Shown in pieces: positions 17,901 through 24,855 of a stretch of 64,000 nt of DNA (its first letter is position 1; each line of letters opens with the position of its first letter). The notes under the pieces are model-generated. The model was not told where the DNA came from, made no database searches, and saw only the letters and a list, made by a program, of their open reading frames with translations. The stretch is taken from NCBI RefSeq assembly GCF_051851555.1, contig NZ_JBPDVH010000008.1, forward strand, positions 1-64,000, given 5' to 3'. The position numbers and the translations under genes were made by a program. The DNA comes from Lonepinella sp051851555 (GTDB lineage Bacteria > Pseudomonadota > Gammaproteobacteria > Enterobacterales > Pasteurellaceae).

Positions 17901-18020
17901 CATTTTAGGATATTCACGCACAGGTAATTTCGCAATAGATTGCAAACCGAGAATCACGATCAGCAAACTAATTGAAATCGCCAAAATCGGGCGTTTAATA
18001 AAAATATCAGTAAATTTCAT
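14931..18020 (-). CDS. acrB: RND multidrug efflux pump inner-membrane subunit AcrB
   Basis: Proton-driven hydrophobe/amphiphile exporter of 1029 residues that forms a trimer and works with AcrA and an outer-membrane TolC-type channel (none encoded here). N-terminal IFIKRPILAISISLLIVILG is the first transmembrane helix. The proton-relay Asp pair lies in GLVVDDAIVVLENV (about 400), and the two large periplasmic loops and C-terminal helices (FVLPVIYSYI) are present. It is the third gene of acrR-acrA-acrB, 17 bases after acrA, the arrangement known from H. influenzae. No USS is visible across the gene. Confidence 0.92.
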   Translation of the reverse strand: MKFTDIFIKRPILAISISLLIVILGLQSIAKLPVREYPKMTTTVITVSTTYPGADANLIQAFVTSKLEEAIAQADNIDYLSSISSPSSSQITVKMKLNTDSSAALADVLAKVNSVRSELPSDIEDPSITSSTGGSGLMYIGFLSDKLDSSQVTDYLQRVVKPQLFTVQGVAKVNIYGGAEYAMRIWLDPQKMASQNLSAPQVMSALAANNVQTAAGSSNGYYNIYKNKVETTTTTIEQLSNLIIDTDGTDLVRLRDVATVELNKESDDTRSSANGRESVVIGIEPTSDANPLDVANDLYPVYEQIKAQMPDSITSNILYDRTVAINSSINDVIHTILEAVVIVLIVILAFIGSFRAIIIPIITIPISIIGVLFLMQGFGFSINLMTLLAMILAIGLVVDDAIVVLENVDRHIKEGETPFRAAIIGTREIATPVISMTIALIAVYSPMALMGGITGTLFKEFALTLAGSVFISGVVALTLSPMMSGAMLTDQHSSFEQRVNRTLNKVTDIYGYLLRLIMASRKAILLFSVIIFGTIPVLLNSLSSELTPAEDKGAFMSLAFAPSNMNVDYIQQSAKQYEQIINETEENQFSLVISGAPTSNKAIIITTLKDWKERTRKQPEIMNELNAKAKAIPELSITNFSMPEIDTGEQGASVGIVLMTPHDNKELATVSQEFMQKMRDSGLFVFMNVDLKYDTAQMTITVDKEKAGAYGVSMSAISNTLGSYLSAATITRVDIDGRAYKVISQVKRDDRLSPESFNNYYVSASDGTSVPLSSLLTFNLEPQPVSLGKFSQLNAATISAVPAPTTKVGDAVAWLQNAAKDLPKGYTYDFKGESRQLVQEGSSLGVTFALAVVIIFLVLAIQFESWRDATVILISVPLALSGALLVLNILSLLGVTGVTLNIYSEVGLITLVGLITKHGILMCEVALEEQLHHGASRIDAIMTAARQRLRPILMTTAAMIAGLVPLLYASGAGAVMRFSMGIVIVAGLAIGTLFTLFVLPVIYSYIASEHKPLPEFDENAPRVSGGSHH

Positions 18021-18037
18021 TCATTTACACCCTTAAA

Positions 18038-19234
18038 TTATAAATTGGTTTTGTCGGCTGGTTGTTCTGTACCCACGCCGGCTTTATCCTTAACAACCAC
18101 TAAACTGCCGTTGCTAATACGTTGGAAACCAGCGGTAACAACTTTATCACCAATGTTTAAATCACCGGGGTTAATATGGGCATAAATGCCTTGGCGATCT
18201 AAGGTTTTCACGGTGACTTGTTTCACACGATAGGTATTGTCTAATGTCGGGCTATCGGCTAATTTTTGTTTATCTTCATCACTTAAGGGTTGTAACACAT
18301 AAGCAAATTCACCGTACATATTGTAGCTCACCGCCACTTGTGGAATCACCACTTGGTTGTATTTTGTCGGCATGGCAATATTTAAGCGAGTAAACATACC
18401 AGAAAGTAATTTGTGACCGTCAGTTGGTTCAAAGGTCGCTTGCACATCCACTAAACCAGTAGAGGAACTGATCCCTGCATCAATCGCCGTTACACGTGCG
18501 GCAAAGGTTTCACCCAAACGTGCATCTGCAGTGGCAGTGACTTTTTGACCCACTTTAATGTTTTCTAACAGTTTTTGTGATAGAGCAAAATCCACTTTCA
18601 TGGATGAGGTATCTTCTACACGCACAATCTCGGTAGCCACGGTGATATATTGCCCTTCATTGACTTTCACAATCCCCAATTTACCCGCAAAAGGTGCCAC
18701 GATTTTACGACGTTCAACGGCGGCTTTTAATGAGTTGATGGTGGCCACCACTTGATCATAGCTAGCTTTCGCATTATCAAATTCCGTTTGTGAAACAGAT
18801 TGGGTTTTCAATAAGTTAGCATAACGTTGATAAGTTAAGCGAAGTGCCGGTAATTGTGCCTCGGTGGCACGTAATGTCGCCACTTCCACATCATTATCTA
18901 ACTCAACCAACACATCCCCTTTATTCACTGTTTGGCCTGATTGGACGAGAATACGTTTCACGGTGCCAGAGGCCTCTGCACTTAACATTGCCCCTTGATT
19001 CGGACGAACAAGACCGGTTGAGGTAATCACTGGCGTCCATTCTTTAGCCGTAATTTCCATGGCGGTCACAGGATTGACTGATTCCGGCATATTGGCAATA
19101 GCATTGGCAATCATTTTGTTTTTAAACATATTCATACCAATTACACCGATAAAAATAATGACCGCCACGAGCAAACCCACTTTCAATAAGAAAGCATGGC
19201 TACGTTTTGGCTTATTTGTTTGAATTTGGGTCAT
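18038..19234 (-). CDS. acrA: RND efflux periplasmic adaptor AcrA
   Basis: Membrane-fusion protein of 398 residues bridging AcrB and the outer-membrane channel. An N-terminal membrane anchor (residues about 15-35: LKVGLLVAVIIFIGVIGMNMF) has no lipobox Cys, so it is anchored by the helix rather than by lipid. Then come the lipoyl half-motifs (GLVRPNQGAMLSAEASGTV and IVAPFAGKLGIVKVNEGQYI), a helical hairpin (about 110-165), and the beta-barrel domain (VTAIDAGISSSTGLVDVQA). It is 26 bases after acrR and 17 before acrB. Confidence 0.92.
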   Translation of the reverse strand: MTQIQTNKPKRSHAFLLKVGLLVAVIIFIGVIGMNMFKNKMIANAIANMPESVNPVTAMEITAKEWTPVITSTGLVRPNQGAMLSAEASGTVKRILVQSGQTVNKGDVLVELDNDVEVATLRATEAQLPALRLTYQRYANLLKTQSVSQTEFDNAKASYDQVVATINSLKAAVERRKIVAPFAGKLGIVKVNEGQYITVATEIVRVEDTSSMKVDFALSQKLLENIKVGQKVTATADARLGETFAARVTAIDAGISSSTGLVDVQATFEPTDGHKLLSGMFTRLNIAMPTKYNQVVIPQVAVSYNMYGEFAYVLQPLSDEDKQKLADSPTLDNTYRVKQVTVKTLDRQGIYAHINPGDLNIGDKVVTAGFQRISNGSLVVVKDKAGVGTEQPADKTNL

Positions 19235-19260
19235 AAAAAACTCCGTAAATAACTAACTAA

Positions 19261-19839
19261 TTAAATTTCTTTTTGAATAGAACGCCACGTTCTTTCAATA
19301 ATAATGTCTAACATCGCATTAGACGGCAGCGGCTTGGCACGAAACTCTTGCGCCCGATAAGCCAATTTCACTGCACTTTCTAAACCGAGAGAAAACAAAA
19401 TATCCGCAGGTAAGTCACATAATACATTCGCTTGTTGCGCCTTTGCACAAAAGCTCGCCCAACAACTTTGTGATTCCATTTCTTGACAGATTTCATGAAA
19501 TCTTGGGAGGGATTTATATTGATGTAAATTGGCCACCACCATAGGATTTTCCAATAAATGGTGCCAAATATTTTTCCACATTTGTCGGTACTGTGCGAAA
19601 AATGACAAACTGTTGTCGACATTTTTTTCCAGTTCCGAGCGAAAGGTAGAAAATACTTTCCGAGCAAATTGTTCGAGTAATTCTTCTTTACTTTTAAAAT
19701 AAATATAAATAGTACCCGCAGAAATTTTGGCTTCTTTCGCAATCTTGTGCATCGACAGATTAGGCAATCCTTGATCTGCCATCAGTCGTTCGGTAGCCGC
19801 AAAAATTTGCTCTACCATATCCAGTTCTGAATTTTGCAT
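19261..19839 (-). CDS. acrR: TetR-family repressor of the efflux operon, AcrR
   Basis: A 192-residue TetR/AcrR-type regulator. The N-terminal helix-turn-helix is clear (NLSMHKIAKEAKISAGTIYIYFKSKEELLEQF, about 25-56); the rest is the ligand-binding helical domain. It is the first gene of its own operon, so it should repress itself together with acrAB. The promoter and a palindromic operator lie 116-158 bases upstream, with a terminator-like hairpin in the untranslated leader. Confidence 0.92.
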   Translation of the reverse strand: MQNSELDMVEQIFAATERLMADQGLPNLSMHKIAKEAKISAGTIYIYFKSKEELLEQFARKVFSTFRSELEKNVDNSLSFFAQYRQMWKNIWHHLLENPMVVANLHQYKSLPRFHEICQEMESQSCWASFCAKAQQANVLCDLPADILFSLGLESAVKLAYRAQEFRAKPLPSNAMLDIIIERTWRSIQKEI

Positions 19840-19860
19840 AAAAAACCAACTAATTTAACG

Positions 19861-19905
19861 AAAAAAACAAGCAAATCAGTAAAATAACTCGGCTTACTGA
19901 TTTGC
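19861..19905 (-). terminator. Terminator-like hairpin in the acrR leader (possible attenuator)
   Basis: On the minus strand GCAAATCAGTAA (19894-19905) pairs with TTACTGATTTGC (19871-19882) over 12 bp, followed by TTGTTTTTTT (19870-19861). It sits between the acr promoter and the acrR start codon, so it could either stop leaking transcripts from ftsN or attenuate the efflux operon. Confidence 0.6.
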
Positions 19906-19954
19906 CTTATCTGCCCCATTCAGCAAAATGAACACCGCAATGAACATCATGATG

Positions 19955-19972
19955 AATGAACGTTCGTTCATT
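19955..19972 (-). promoter_or_regulatory. TetR-type operator of acrRAB
   Basis: A perfect inverted repeat AATGAACG-TT-CGTTCATT. The outer bases overlap the -10 element of the promoter just upstream, so a bound AcrR would occlude RNA polymerase. The site is inferred from position and symmetry. Confidence 0.75.
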
Positions 19973-19997
19973 TTAATGGTTTTTAAAATTTACGCAA
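19970..19997 (-). promoter_or_regulatory. Promoter of the acrRAB operon
   Basis: On the minus strand, -35 TTGCGT (19992-19997), 16-base spacer, -10 TAAAAT (19970-19975). The operator starts inside the -10 and covers the expected start site. Confidence 0.6.
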
Positions 19998-20002
19998 GAA
20001 AA

Positions 20003-20039
20003 AAGTGCGGTAAAAATTCCAAGATTTTTCACCGCACTT
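20003..20039. terminator. USS-pair hairpin after ftsN
   Basis: Inverted uptake signals at 20003-20011 and 20031-20039 form a stem with extra pairing between AAAAAT and ATTTTT inside. It lies 25 bases beyond the ftsN stop on the minus strand. Confidence 0.75.
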
Positions 20040-20064
20040 CGCCATCTCACATTTTTCTAAAAAA

Positions 20065-20943
20065 TTACATCCCTATCACCACACAACCCGCAATAGAACT
20101 GGCCTGTTGTTGTACCGATACGGTAGCCGGACGATCACCAATCGGCCCCACCACCACACGGTTCCATTTACCGCTTTCGGTAATCCGTGCATTCAAGCCT
20201 GCCATGGCTAAACGGGCTTGTAAACTTTCTGCTTTTGCACGGTCATTAAAGGCGCCGCATTGTAGACCAAATTTACCCGTATTTTTAGGCGTTTCGGTTT
20301 TCTTAGTTTCCGCTTTTTTGGCGGCCTCTGCTTTGGCTTGTTCGGCCTTTTTCTGCTCGGCTTTACGTTGTTCGGTGGCTTTTTTCTCAGCCGCTTTACG
20401 CTCTTGTTCCGCTTTTAATGCACTGTCATTGGTTTCCGATGGCGCGGTCACATTTGTCGCTGTCACCCCTGCAGGTTTCGCATCCACGACTTTTGCTGGT
20501 GCTGCCGCCGTGGTTGTGCTATTTGCCGTGGTACTATTTGCTGTGGTCGCATCAACTGATGCAGCTTTCGCACTTTCCGCTTGTTTCAGTTTATCCAATG
20601 CGGCAAGGCGGGCTTGCTCAGCCTCTTGTTGGCGTTTCAATTCCGCTTTTTGGCTTTCACTTAACTCGACTTGCTGATTATTGGTAATAGAACGACTTTC
20701 CAATTCTTTAATATAAGAAAAGGTTTCCTCAATACGGCTTGGTAACTGGCTTTTATGTTTTTCTTCTTGACTCGCTGACGGAGTTTGCTGAACCACTGGC
20801 TCTGGTGCTTTTTCTTTGAGTAAATAAAGCGCTGCCCCGAATGCCAACACAATGCCAATGGCAAGGGTTAACAATAAGGATTTATTGACTCCTGATTTTT
20901 TCTTTTTTGAACCGCTACGTGCGGCGTAATCACGCTGTGCCAC
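20065..20943 (-). CDS. ftsN: Cell division protein FtsN (SPOR domain)
   Basis: Bitopic divisome protein that triggers septal peptidoglycan synthesis. The 292-residue product has the cytoplasmic RDYAAR motif at the N-terminus, a lysine-rich stretch, one transmembrane helix (about 23-44), and the periplasmic FSYIKELESR segment, equivalent to the essential helix of E. coli FtsN. A long Ala/Lys/Gln/Glu-rich linker follows (about 95-215), and a C-terminal SPOR domain (GKFGLQCGAFNDRAKAESLQARL...VVVGPI) that binds denuded glycan. It is 90 bases downstream of priA on the same strand. Confidence 0.93.
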   Translation of the reverse strand: MAQRDYAARSGSKKKKSGVNKSLLLTLAIGIVLAFGAALYLLKEKAPEPVVQQTPSASQEEKHKSQLPSRIEETFSYIKELESRSITNNQQVELSESQKAELKRQQEAEQARLAALDKLKQAESAKAASVDATTANSTTANSTTTAAAPAKVVDAKPAGVTATNVTAPSETNDSALKAEQERKAAEKKATEQRKAEQKKAEQAKAEAAKKAETKKTETPKNTGKFGLQCGAFNDRAKAESLQARLAMAGLNARITESGKWNRVVVGPIGDRPATVSVQQQASSIAGCVVIGM

Positions 20944-21033
20944 AATATAATATTCCGATAATAGGTTGATTGATAAGTAATAATGATGAATAATCGCTAA
21001 TTTTACTCAATTATTGCGCATTTGGCTAGCAGA

Positions 21034-23238
21034 TTAGGACAGATCTTGTGGATCCACGTCTAAATTTAACCGCACTTGCCCCGATTTTTCAACAGGCATC
21101 GTATAAAAATCCCGTAAGGCTTGCTGTAATACACGACGCTGTGGGTGTTGCAATAGCAACTGCCAACGATATTGATCGGCTTTTTTGGCAAAAGGCGCCG
21201 GCATGGCGCCGAGAATTTGTAACTGCGGTTGATTTTTGGCCTGTTTCCATTGCAAGAAATAATCAGCGATTTGTTGTAAACAACGCTCTGCCTCGGCACT
21301 TTGGCGACTTTGTGCCTTAAATAAGGCTTGTGAACTAAAGGGCGGCAAGCCCATCATTTTGCGGGTTTGCAAGGCCTCTTGCGCAAAAGCCGGATAGCCT
21401 TGTTGCAATAAGCATTGTAATAACGGGTGTTCAGGATAATGGGTTTGTAATACCACTTCGCCTTGTTTTTCTGCCCGTCCCGCACGCCCCGCCACTTGAA
21501 TATAAAGCTGTGCCAACCGTTCTTCTGCGCGAAAATCCACCGAAAACAGCCCACTGTCCACATTGATTAACGCCACCAAGGTCACATTCGGAAAATGATG
21601 GCCTTTGGCCAGCATTTGTGTGCCAATTAAAATCTGGCTTTTCCCTTGTTGAATATCGTTTAAATGGCTTTCCAATTTGCCTTTGCGCGCCGTGCTGTCT
21701 CGATCAATTCGAGTAATGCCATATTGTGGAAAACGTTCTTGCAACGTCTGTTCTAACTGCTCCGTGCCTTGCCCTGTGGTGACCAAATTGGTTGAACCAC
21801 AATGGGCACATTGCCGTGGAATGGGGCGTTGTGAGGCACAATGATGACAACGCATAGCACGCTGATGTTGATGATAGGTTAACGGCTTGTCGCAATGTTG
21901 GCATTCCGCCATCCAACCGCATTCATGGCATAACAAAACAGGAGCAAAGCCACGGCGATTTAAAAACAGCAATACCTGATTGCCTTTTTGTAAATGCTCG
22001 TCCATTTTCTTCAATAAGCTAATGGATAACCCATTGATGACATTCTGTCTTTTTAAATCAATGGCCTGACTCTGCACCATGCTCGCATTTCCCGCCCGCT
22101 TGGATAACAATAAATGTTGGTACTTACCCACAAGGGCATTTTGTACCGTTTCTAAACTCGGCGTCGCACTGCCCATCAATACAGGAATGCCTAACTGTTT
22201 TGCATACACCACCGCCAAATCTCGAGCGTGGTAGCGCCAACCGTCTTGTTGTTTGAAAGAGTTGTCATGTTCTTCATCTAAAATAATCAGCCCTAACTCA
22301 GCAAATTGCGTGAACAACGCCGATCTCGTGCCAATAATCACCGCACTTTGCCCCGTTTTCGCCCGTTGCCACACATTCAAACGTTGCGTATCGTTTAAGT
22401 TGGAATGCAAAACGTCAATTTCCACATGAAAACGAGATTGAAACCGTTGCACCGTTTGTGGCGTCAAGCCAATTTCAGGCACCAATACCAACACTTGCTT
22501 GCCTTTTTTTAGGGTTTCTTCGATCAGTTGTAAATAAATTTCCGTCTTGCCCGACCCCGTCACCCCGTCTAACAAAAACGCCCCAAACCCTTGCTGAAAC
22601 ATCACCTGAGTAAACGCTAACGCCTGTTGCTTATTTAACGTTAACCGATTTTCCGCTTTCGCCACAGGCAAATCACCTAAGGTTTGTTGCCACGTTTTTA
22701 TCTGAACAAGTTGCTCAATTTCTTCAATAAATTGCTTTTCTTTTAAAGCAGACCAAATAGCCGAAGTAAAGTCATTATTGCCTTTTTCCAACGCTGACAC
22801 CGTCAAGGCTTGCAACGCCTCTTGCTGTTTTTTAGCACGTGCCAATGCGCAAGATTGCAAGGCTTGCTCACCAAGTGCGGTGATTTTCCACAAAATTTTC
22901 GATTTTTGCACCGCACTTTCACCGTTCCGCAATTTCACTGGTAACGCCGAAAATAACACCTCACCAAGCGGCGCATGATAATAATTCGCCGCCCAATGCA
23001 ATAATTTCCATGATTGCTCGCTAAAAATAGATTGTTCATCAAGTACTTCGATTACTTGTTTGAGTTGTTCTGGTGGCAAATCCGACGTTTCGGGCAGTTC
23101 TACCACCACGCCCACTAATTTTCGTGCGCCAAAAGGCACAAGCACTCGCACGCCGATTTGAATGCTTACCTTTTGTGGTAAAAGGTAATCAAAACAACGC
23201 ATAAGCGGAACATTTAAAGCGACACGAACAATTTGCAT
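21034..23238 (-). CDS. priA: Primosomal replication restart helicase PriA
   Basis: 3'-5' SF2 helicase that recognises stalled forks and D-loops and reloads DnaB. The 734-residue product has the 3'-end-binding N-terminal domain (MQIVRVALNVPLMRCFDYLLP), Walker A LDGVTGSGKTEIYLQL (about 222-237), the DEEH box (LGLIILDEEHDNSF), and the zinc-binding cysteine cluster (CHECGWMAECQHCD, CHHC, CAHCG). Motifs V and VI follow (GTQMLAKGHHFPNV, QVAGRAGR). Four USS copies lie inside (21069, 22340, 22873 and 22910), two of them an inverted pair within coding sequence. Confidence 0.95.
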   Translation of the reverse strand: MQIVRVALNVPLMRCFDYLLPQKVSIQIGVRVLVPFGARKLVGVVVELPETSDLPPEQLKQVIEVLDEQSIFSEQSWKLLHWAANYYHAPLGEVLFSALPVKLRNGESAVQKSKILWKITALGEQALQSCALARAKKQQEALQALTVSALEKGNNDFTSAIWSALKEKQFIEEIEQLVQIKTWQQTLGDLPVAKAENRLTLNKQQALAFTQVMFQQGFGAFLLDGVTGSGKTEIYLQLIEETLKKGKQVLVLVPEIGLTPQTVQRFQSRFHVEIDVLHSNLNDTQRLNVWQRAKTGQSAVIIGTRSALFTQFAELGLIILDEEHDNSFKQQDGWRYHARDLAVVYAKQLGIPVLMGSATPSLETVQNALVGKYQHLLLSKRAGNASMVQSQAIDLKRQNVINGLSISLLKKMDEHLQKGNQVLLFLNRRGFAPVLLCHECGWMAECQHCDKPLTYHQHQRAMRCHHCASQRPIPRQCAHCGSTNLVTTGQGTEQLEQTLQERFPQYGITRIDRDSTARKGKLESHLNDIQQGKSQILIGTQMLAKGHHFPNVTLVALINVDSGLFSVDFRAEERLAQLYIQVAGRAGRAEKQGEVVLQTHYPEHPLLQCLLQQGYPAFAQEALQTRKMMGLPPFSSQALFKAQSRQSAEAERCLQQIADYFLQWKQAKNQPQLQILGAMPAPFAKKADQYRWQLLLQHPQRRVLQQALRDFYTMPVEKSGQVRLNLDVDPQDLS

Positions 23239-23343
23239 TTATTTTTCTCTGTGGAATAAAATTGATCGGTATTATAGCGGAAAATTTTAAGATATAATCA
23301 GCTCAGTTTTTATTTTTTAGAACGATTTTATGAGAATAATTTT

Positions 23344-24435
23344 ATGAGCCTATTTAAAAAATTATTAGTGGCGTTATTACCGAATAGACAAGACAAGACA
23401 AGACAAGACAAGACAAATGAAACATTTCAGCCTAGGCATGTCAACTCTATTTTATTCCGCCCTTTAGGTTATGCACTAGGTGATGCCGTAGTGCATACTG
23501 CCCATCTAAAACAACTTAAGTCCGCTTTTCCACAAGCCAAAATTGGTGTATTGGTTAGCCCAACTAATCAAGCAATTTTTGCCCATTGCCCTGTTGTCGA
23601 CCAATTGATCCCACGAAAATTAAGGAATTATTTGAAACAACGTAAACAATGGGATTTATTATTGGATTTTGAAAATAATTTCAATTCATCCTCTTTATTT
23701 GCCGATTTGCTGCTCAAGCCAAAATGGATTTGGATCTTTCGCAAATATAATAAAAAGCACTATAATCTCAATAACATAAAAAATTATGACTACCATTCAC
23801 CGCAAGCAGATAATTCGCCGTTAAGCCATTATTTAAACCATTCTTTCCTCGCTGAAATCGTGGATTTACCCGCACCTTGCAGTGACATTCAGATTCCCGA
23901 AAAAACACCTGAAAATATTACCGCACTTTGGCCAGCACACAAAATACGTCTATTGCTTTGCCCTCAAGGAAGTAAACGCCAGATCCCACCACAAGAACTT
24001 GCGACTTTTTTACGGAAAGCAATATCTGAGGATCTATGCAAAAAAGTACAATGCCTACTAAGCTACACCGCCACCGCCAATGAATATGCACAAACATTGT
24101 GTCAAGCAGCCCCAGAAATAGCCATACAATGCTCCCCAAAAACGAGCTTAACCGAATTTTTCAGTTTGATAGCGAGTAGTGATTTCGTCATTGCGGTAGA
24201 CGGAGGATCACTCCATTTAGCTTGTGCGTTCAACAAACCGTTAATTAGTTTTTTCGCCAACTGTGAACCTAATTTAGGACAGTGGACGCCATTGTTCAAT
24301 CCCAATCTTGCGATCCCTCATTATCGTATCCTTACTAAAGAAAAAATCGCCCACTCAAATAATACCAAAGATTTTGATATGGAAGATGGAATTAATTGGT
24401 TCAAGACATATTTGCACAAAATCTCCCTTGAATAA
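23344..24435 (+). CDS. GT9 (heptosyltransferase-like) glycosyltransferase with in-frame pentanucleotide repeat
   Basis: A 363-residue GT-B enzyme of family 9, which contains ADP-heptose:LPS heptosyltransferases. Supporting segments are ILFRPLGYALGDAVVHTAHLKQLKSAFP-type N-terminal domain (about 37-65), VLVSPTNQAIFAHCPVVDQLIP, LLCPQGSKRQIPP (donor side) and the C-terminal FVIAVDGGSLHLACAFNKPLI that mirrors the GT9 D-S-G-x-x-H motif. Six tandem AGACA units (23386-23415) encode RQDKTRQDKT after residue 14. The frame is open with six copies, and changes not divisible by three would stop translation early. It lies between the divergent priA and rpmE. Acceptor sugar unknown. Confidence 0.85.
   Translation: MSLFKKLLVALLPNRQDKTRQDKTNETFQPRHVNSILFRPLGYALGDAVVHTAHLKQLKSAFPQAKIGVLVSPTNQAIFAHCPVVDQLIPRKLRNYLKQRKQWDLLLDFENNFNSSSLFADLLLKPKWIWIFRKYNKKHYNLNNIKNYDYHSPQADNSPLSHYLNHSFLAEIVDLPAPCSDIQIPEKTPENITALWPAHKIRLLLCPQGSKRQIPPQELATFLRKAISEDLCKKVQCLLSYTATANEYAQTLCQAAPEIAIQCSPKTSLTEFFSLIASSDFVIAVDGGSLHLACAFNKPLISFFANCEPNLGQWTPLFNPNLAIPHYRILTKEKIAHSNNTKDFDMEDGINWFKTYLHKISLE
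23386..23415 (+). repeat. (AGACA)6 pentanucleotide tract in a glycosyltransferase gene
   Basis: Six perfect AGACA units near the 5' end of the coding region. Simple repeats in this position in Haemophilus surface-glycan genes vary by slipped-strand mispairing and switch the gene on and off. Confidence 0.95.
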
Positions 24436-24455
24436 TTCCTTTTTTTCGGTATAAT
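24428..24455 (+). promoter_or_regulatory. Promoter of rpmE
   Basis: -35 TTGAAT (24428-24433), overlapping the stop codon of the GT9 gene, 16-base spacer, and -10 TATAAT (24450-24455). It leaves a leader of about 120 bases. Confidence 0.7.
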
Positions 24456-24471
24456 TTATCATCTTTTTCGT

Positions 24472-24503
24472 GCTTTCAGAATTTGAATCAAAAATTCGAA
24501 AGC
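24472..24503 (+). promoter_or_regulatory. Stem-loop in the rpmE leader
   Basis: GCTTTC and GAATTT (24472-24477, 24479-24484) pair with AAATTC and GAAAGC (24492-24503), 12 bp with one bulged A and a 7-base loop. No U-run follows, so it is not a terminator. Autoregulatory leaders have been proposed upstream of rpmE in Gammaproteobacteria, and this could be one. Confidence 0.45.
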
Positions 24504-24583
24504 GTATTATTAATCACATGTGGTGTTTGAATATTCAATTCGGATAGTTCTTATAGCGACATGGCTTCAATTTGAGGTTTTCT

Positions 24584-24796
24584 ATGAAACAAGGTATTCA
24601 CCCAGAATATAAAGAAGTGACTGCAACATGTTCTTGCGGTAACGTAATCAAAACTCGCTCAACTGTGGGCAAAGATTTAAACTTAGACGTTTGTGGCAAC
24701 TGCCATCCATTTTACACAGGAAAACAACGTGTGGTTGACACGGGTGGTCGTGTAGAACGTTTCAACAAACGTTTCAGTATTCCAGGTACAAAATAA
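24584..24796 (+). CDS. rpmE: 50S ribosomal protein L31 (zinc-binding type)
   Basis: A 70-residue ribosomal protein. The start MKQGIHPEYKEV is canonical, four residues inside a longer open frame, and has TGAGG upstream. It carries the CSCG and CGNC cysteine pairs that bind zinc, so it is the C+ paralogue that Zur-regulated C- forms replace under zinc limitation. In E. coli rpmE is adjacent to and divergent from priA; here the GT9 gene lies between them. Confidence 0.96.
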   Translation: MKQGIHPEYKEVTATCSCGNVIKTRSTVGKDLNLDVCGNCHPFYTGKQRVVDTGGRVERFNKRFSIPGTK

Positions 24797-24826
24797 TCTG
24801 TTTTTGGATTCTATTTGATAAAATTA

Positions 24827-24855
24827 ACCCCAGTGAAAACTGGGGTTTTGTTTTA
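24827..24855 (+). terminator. Intrinsic terminator of rpmE
   Basis: AACCCCAG (24827-24834), loop TGAAAA, CTGGGGTT (24841-24848), then TTTGTTTT. Confidence 0.9.

Noticed and set aside
19928..20677. 249-codon plus-strand frame opposite ftsN
   Set aside because: It is the antisense shadow of the Ala-rich FtsN linker (runs of Ala/Ser/Cys) and crosses the USS-pair hairpin and the acr promoter.
22873..22918. Terminator inside priA
   Set aside because: It is an inverted USS pair within coding sequence; both arms are translated in frame and the pair is too far apart, with no T-run, to act as a strong terminator.
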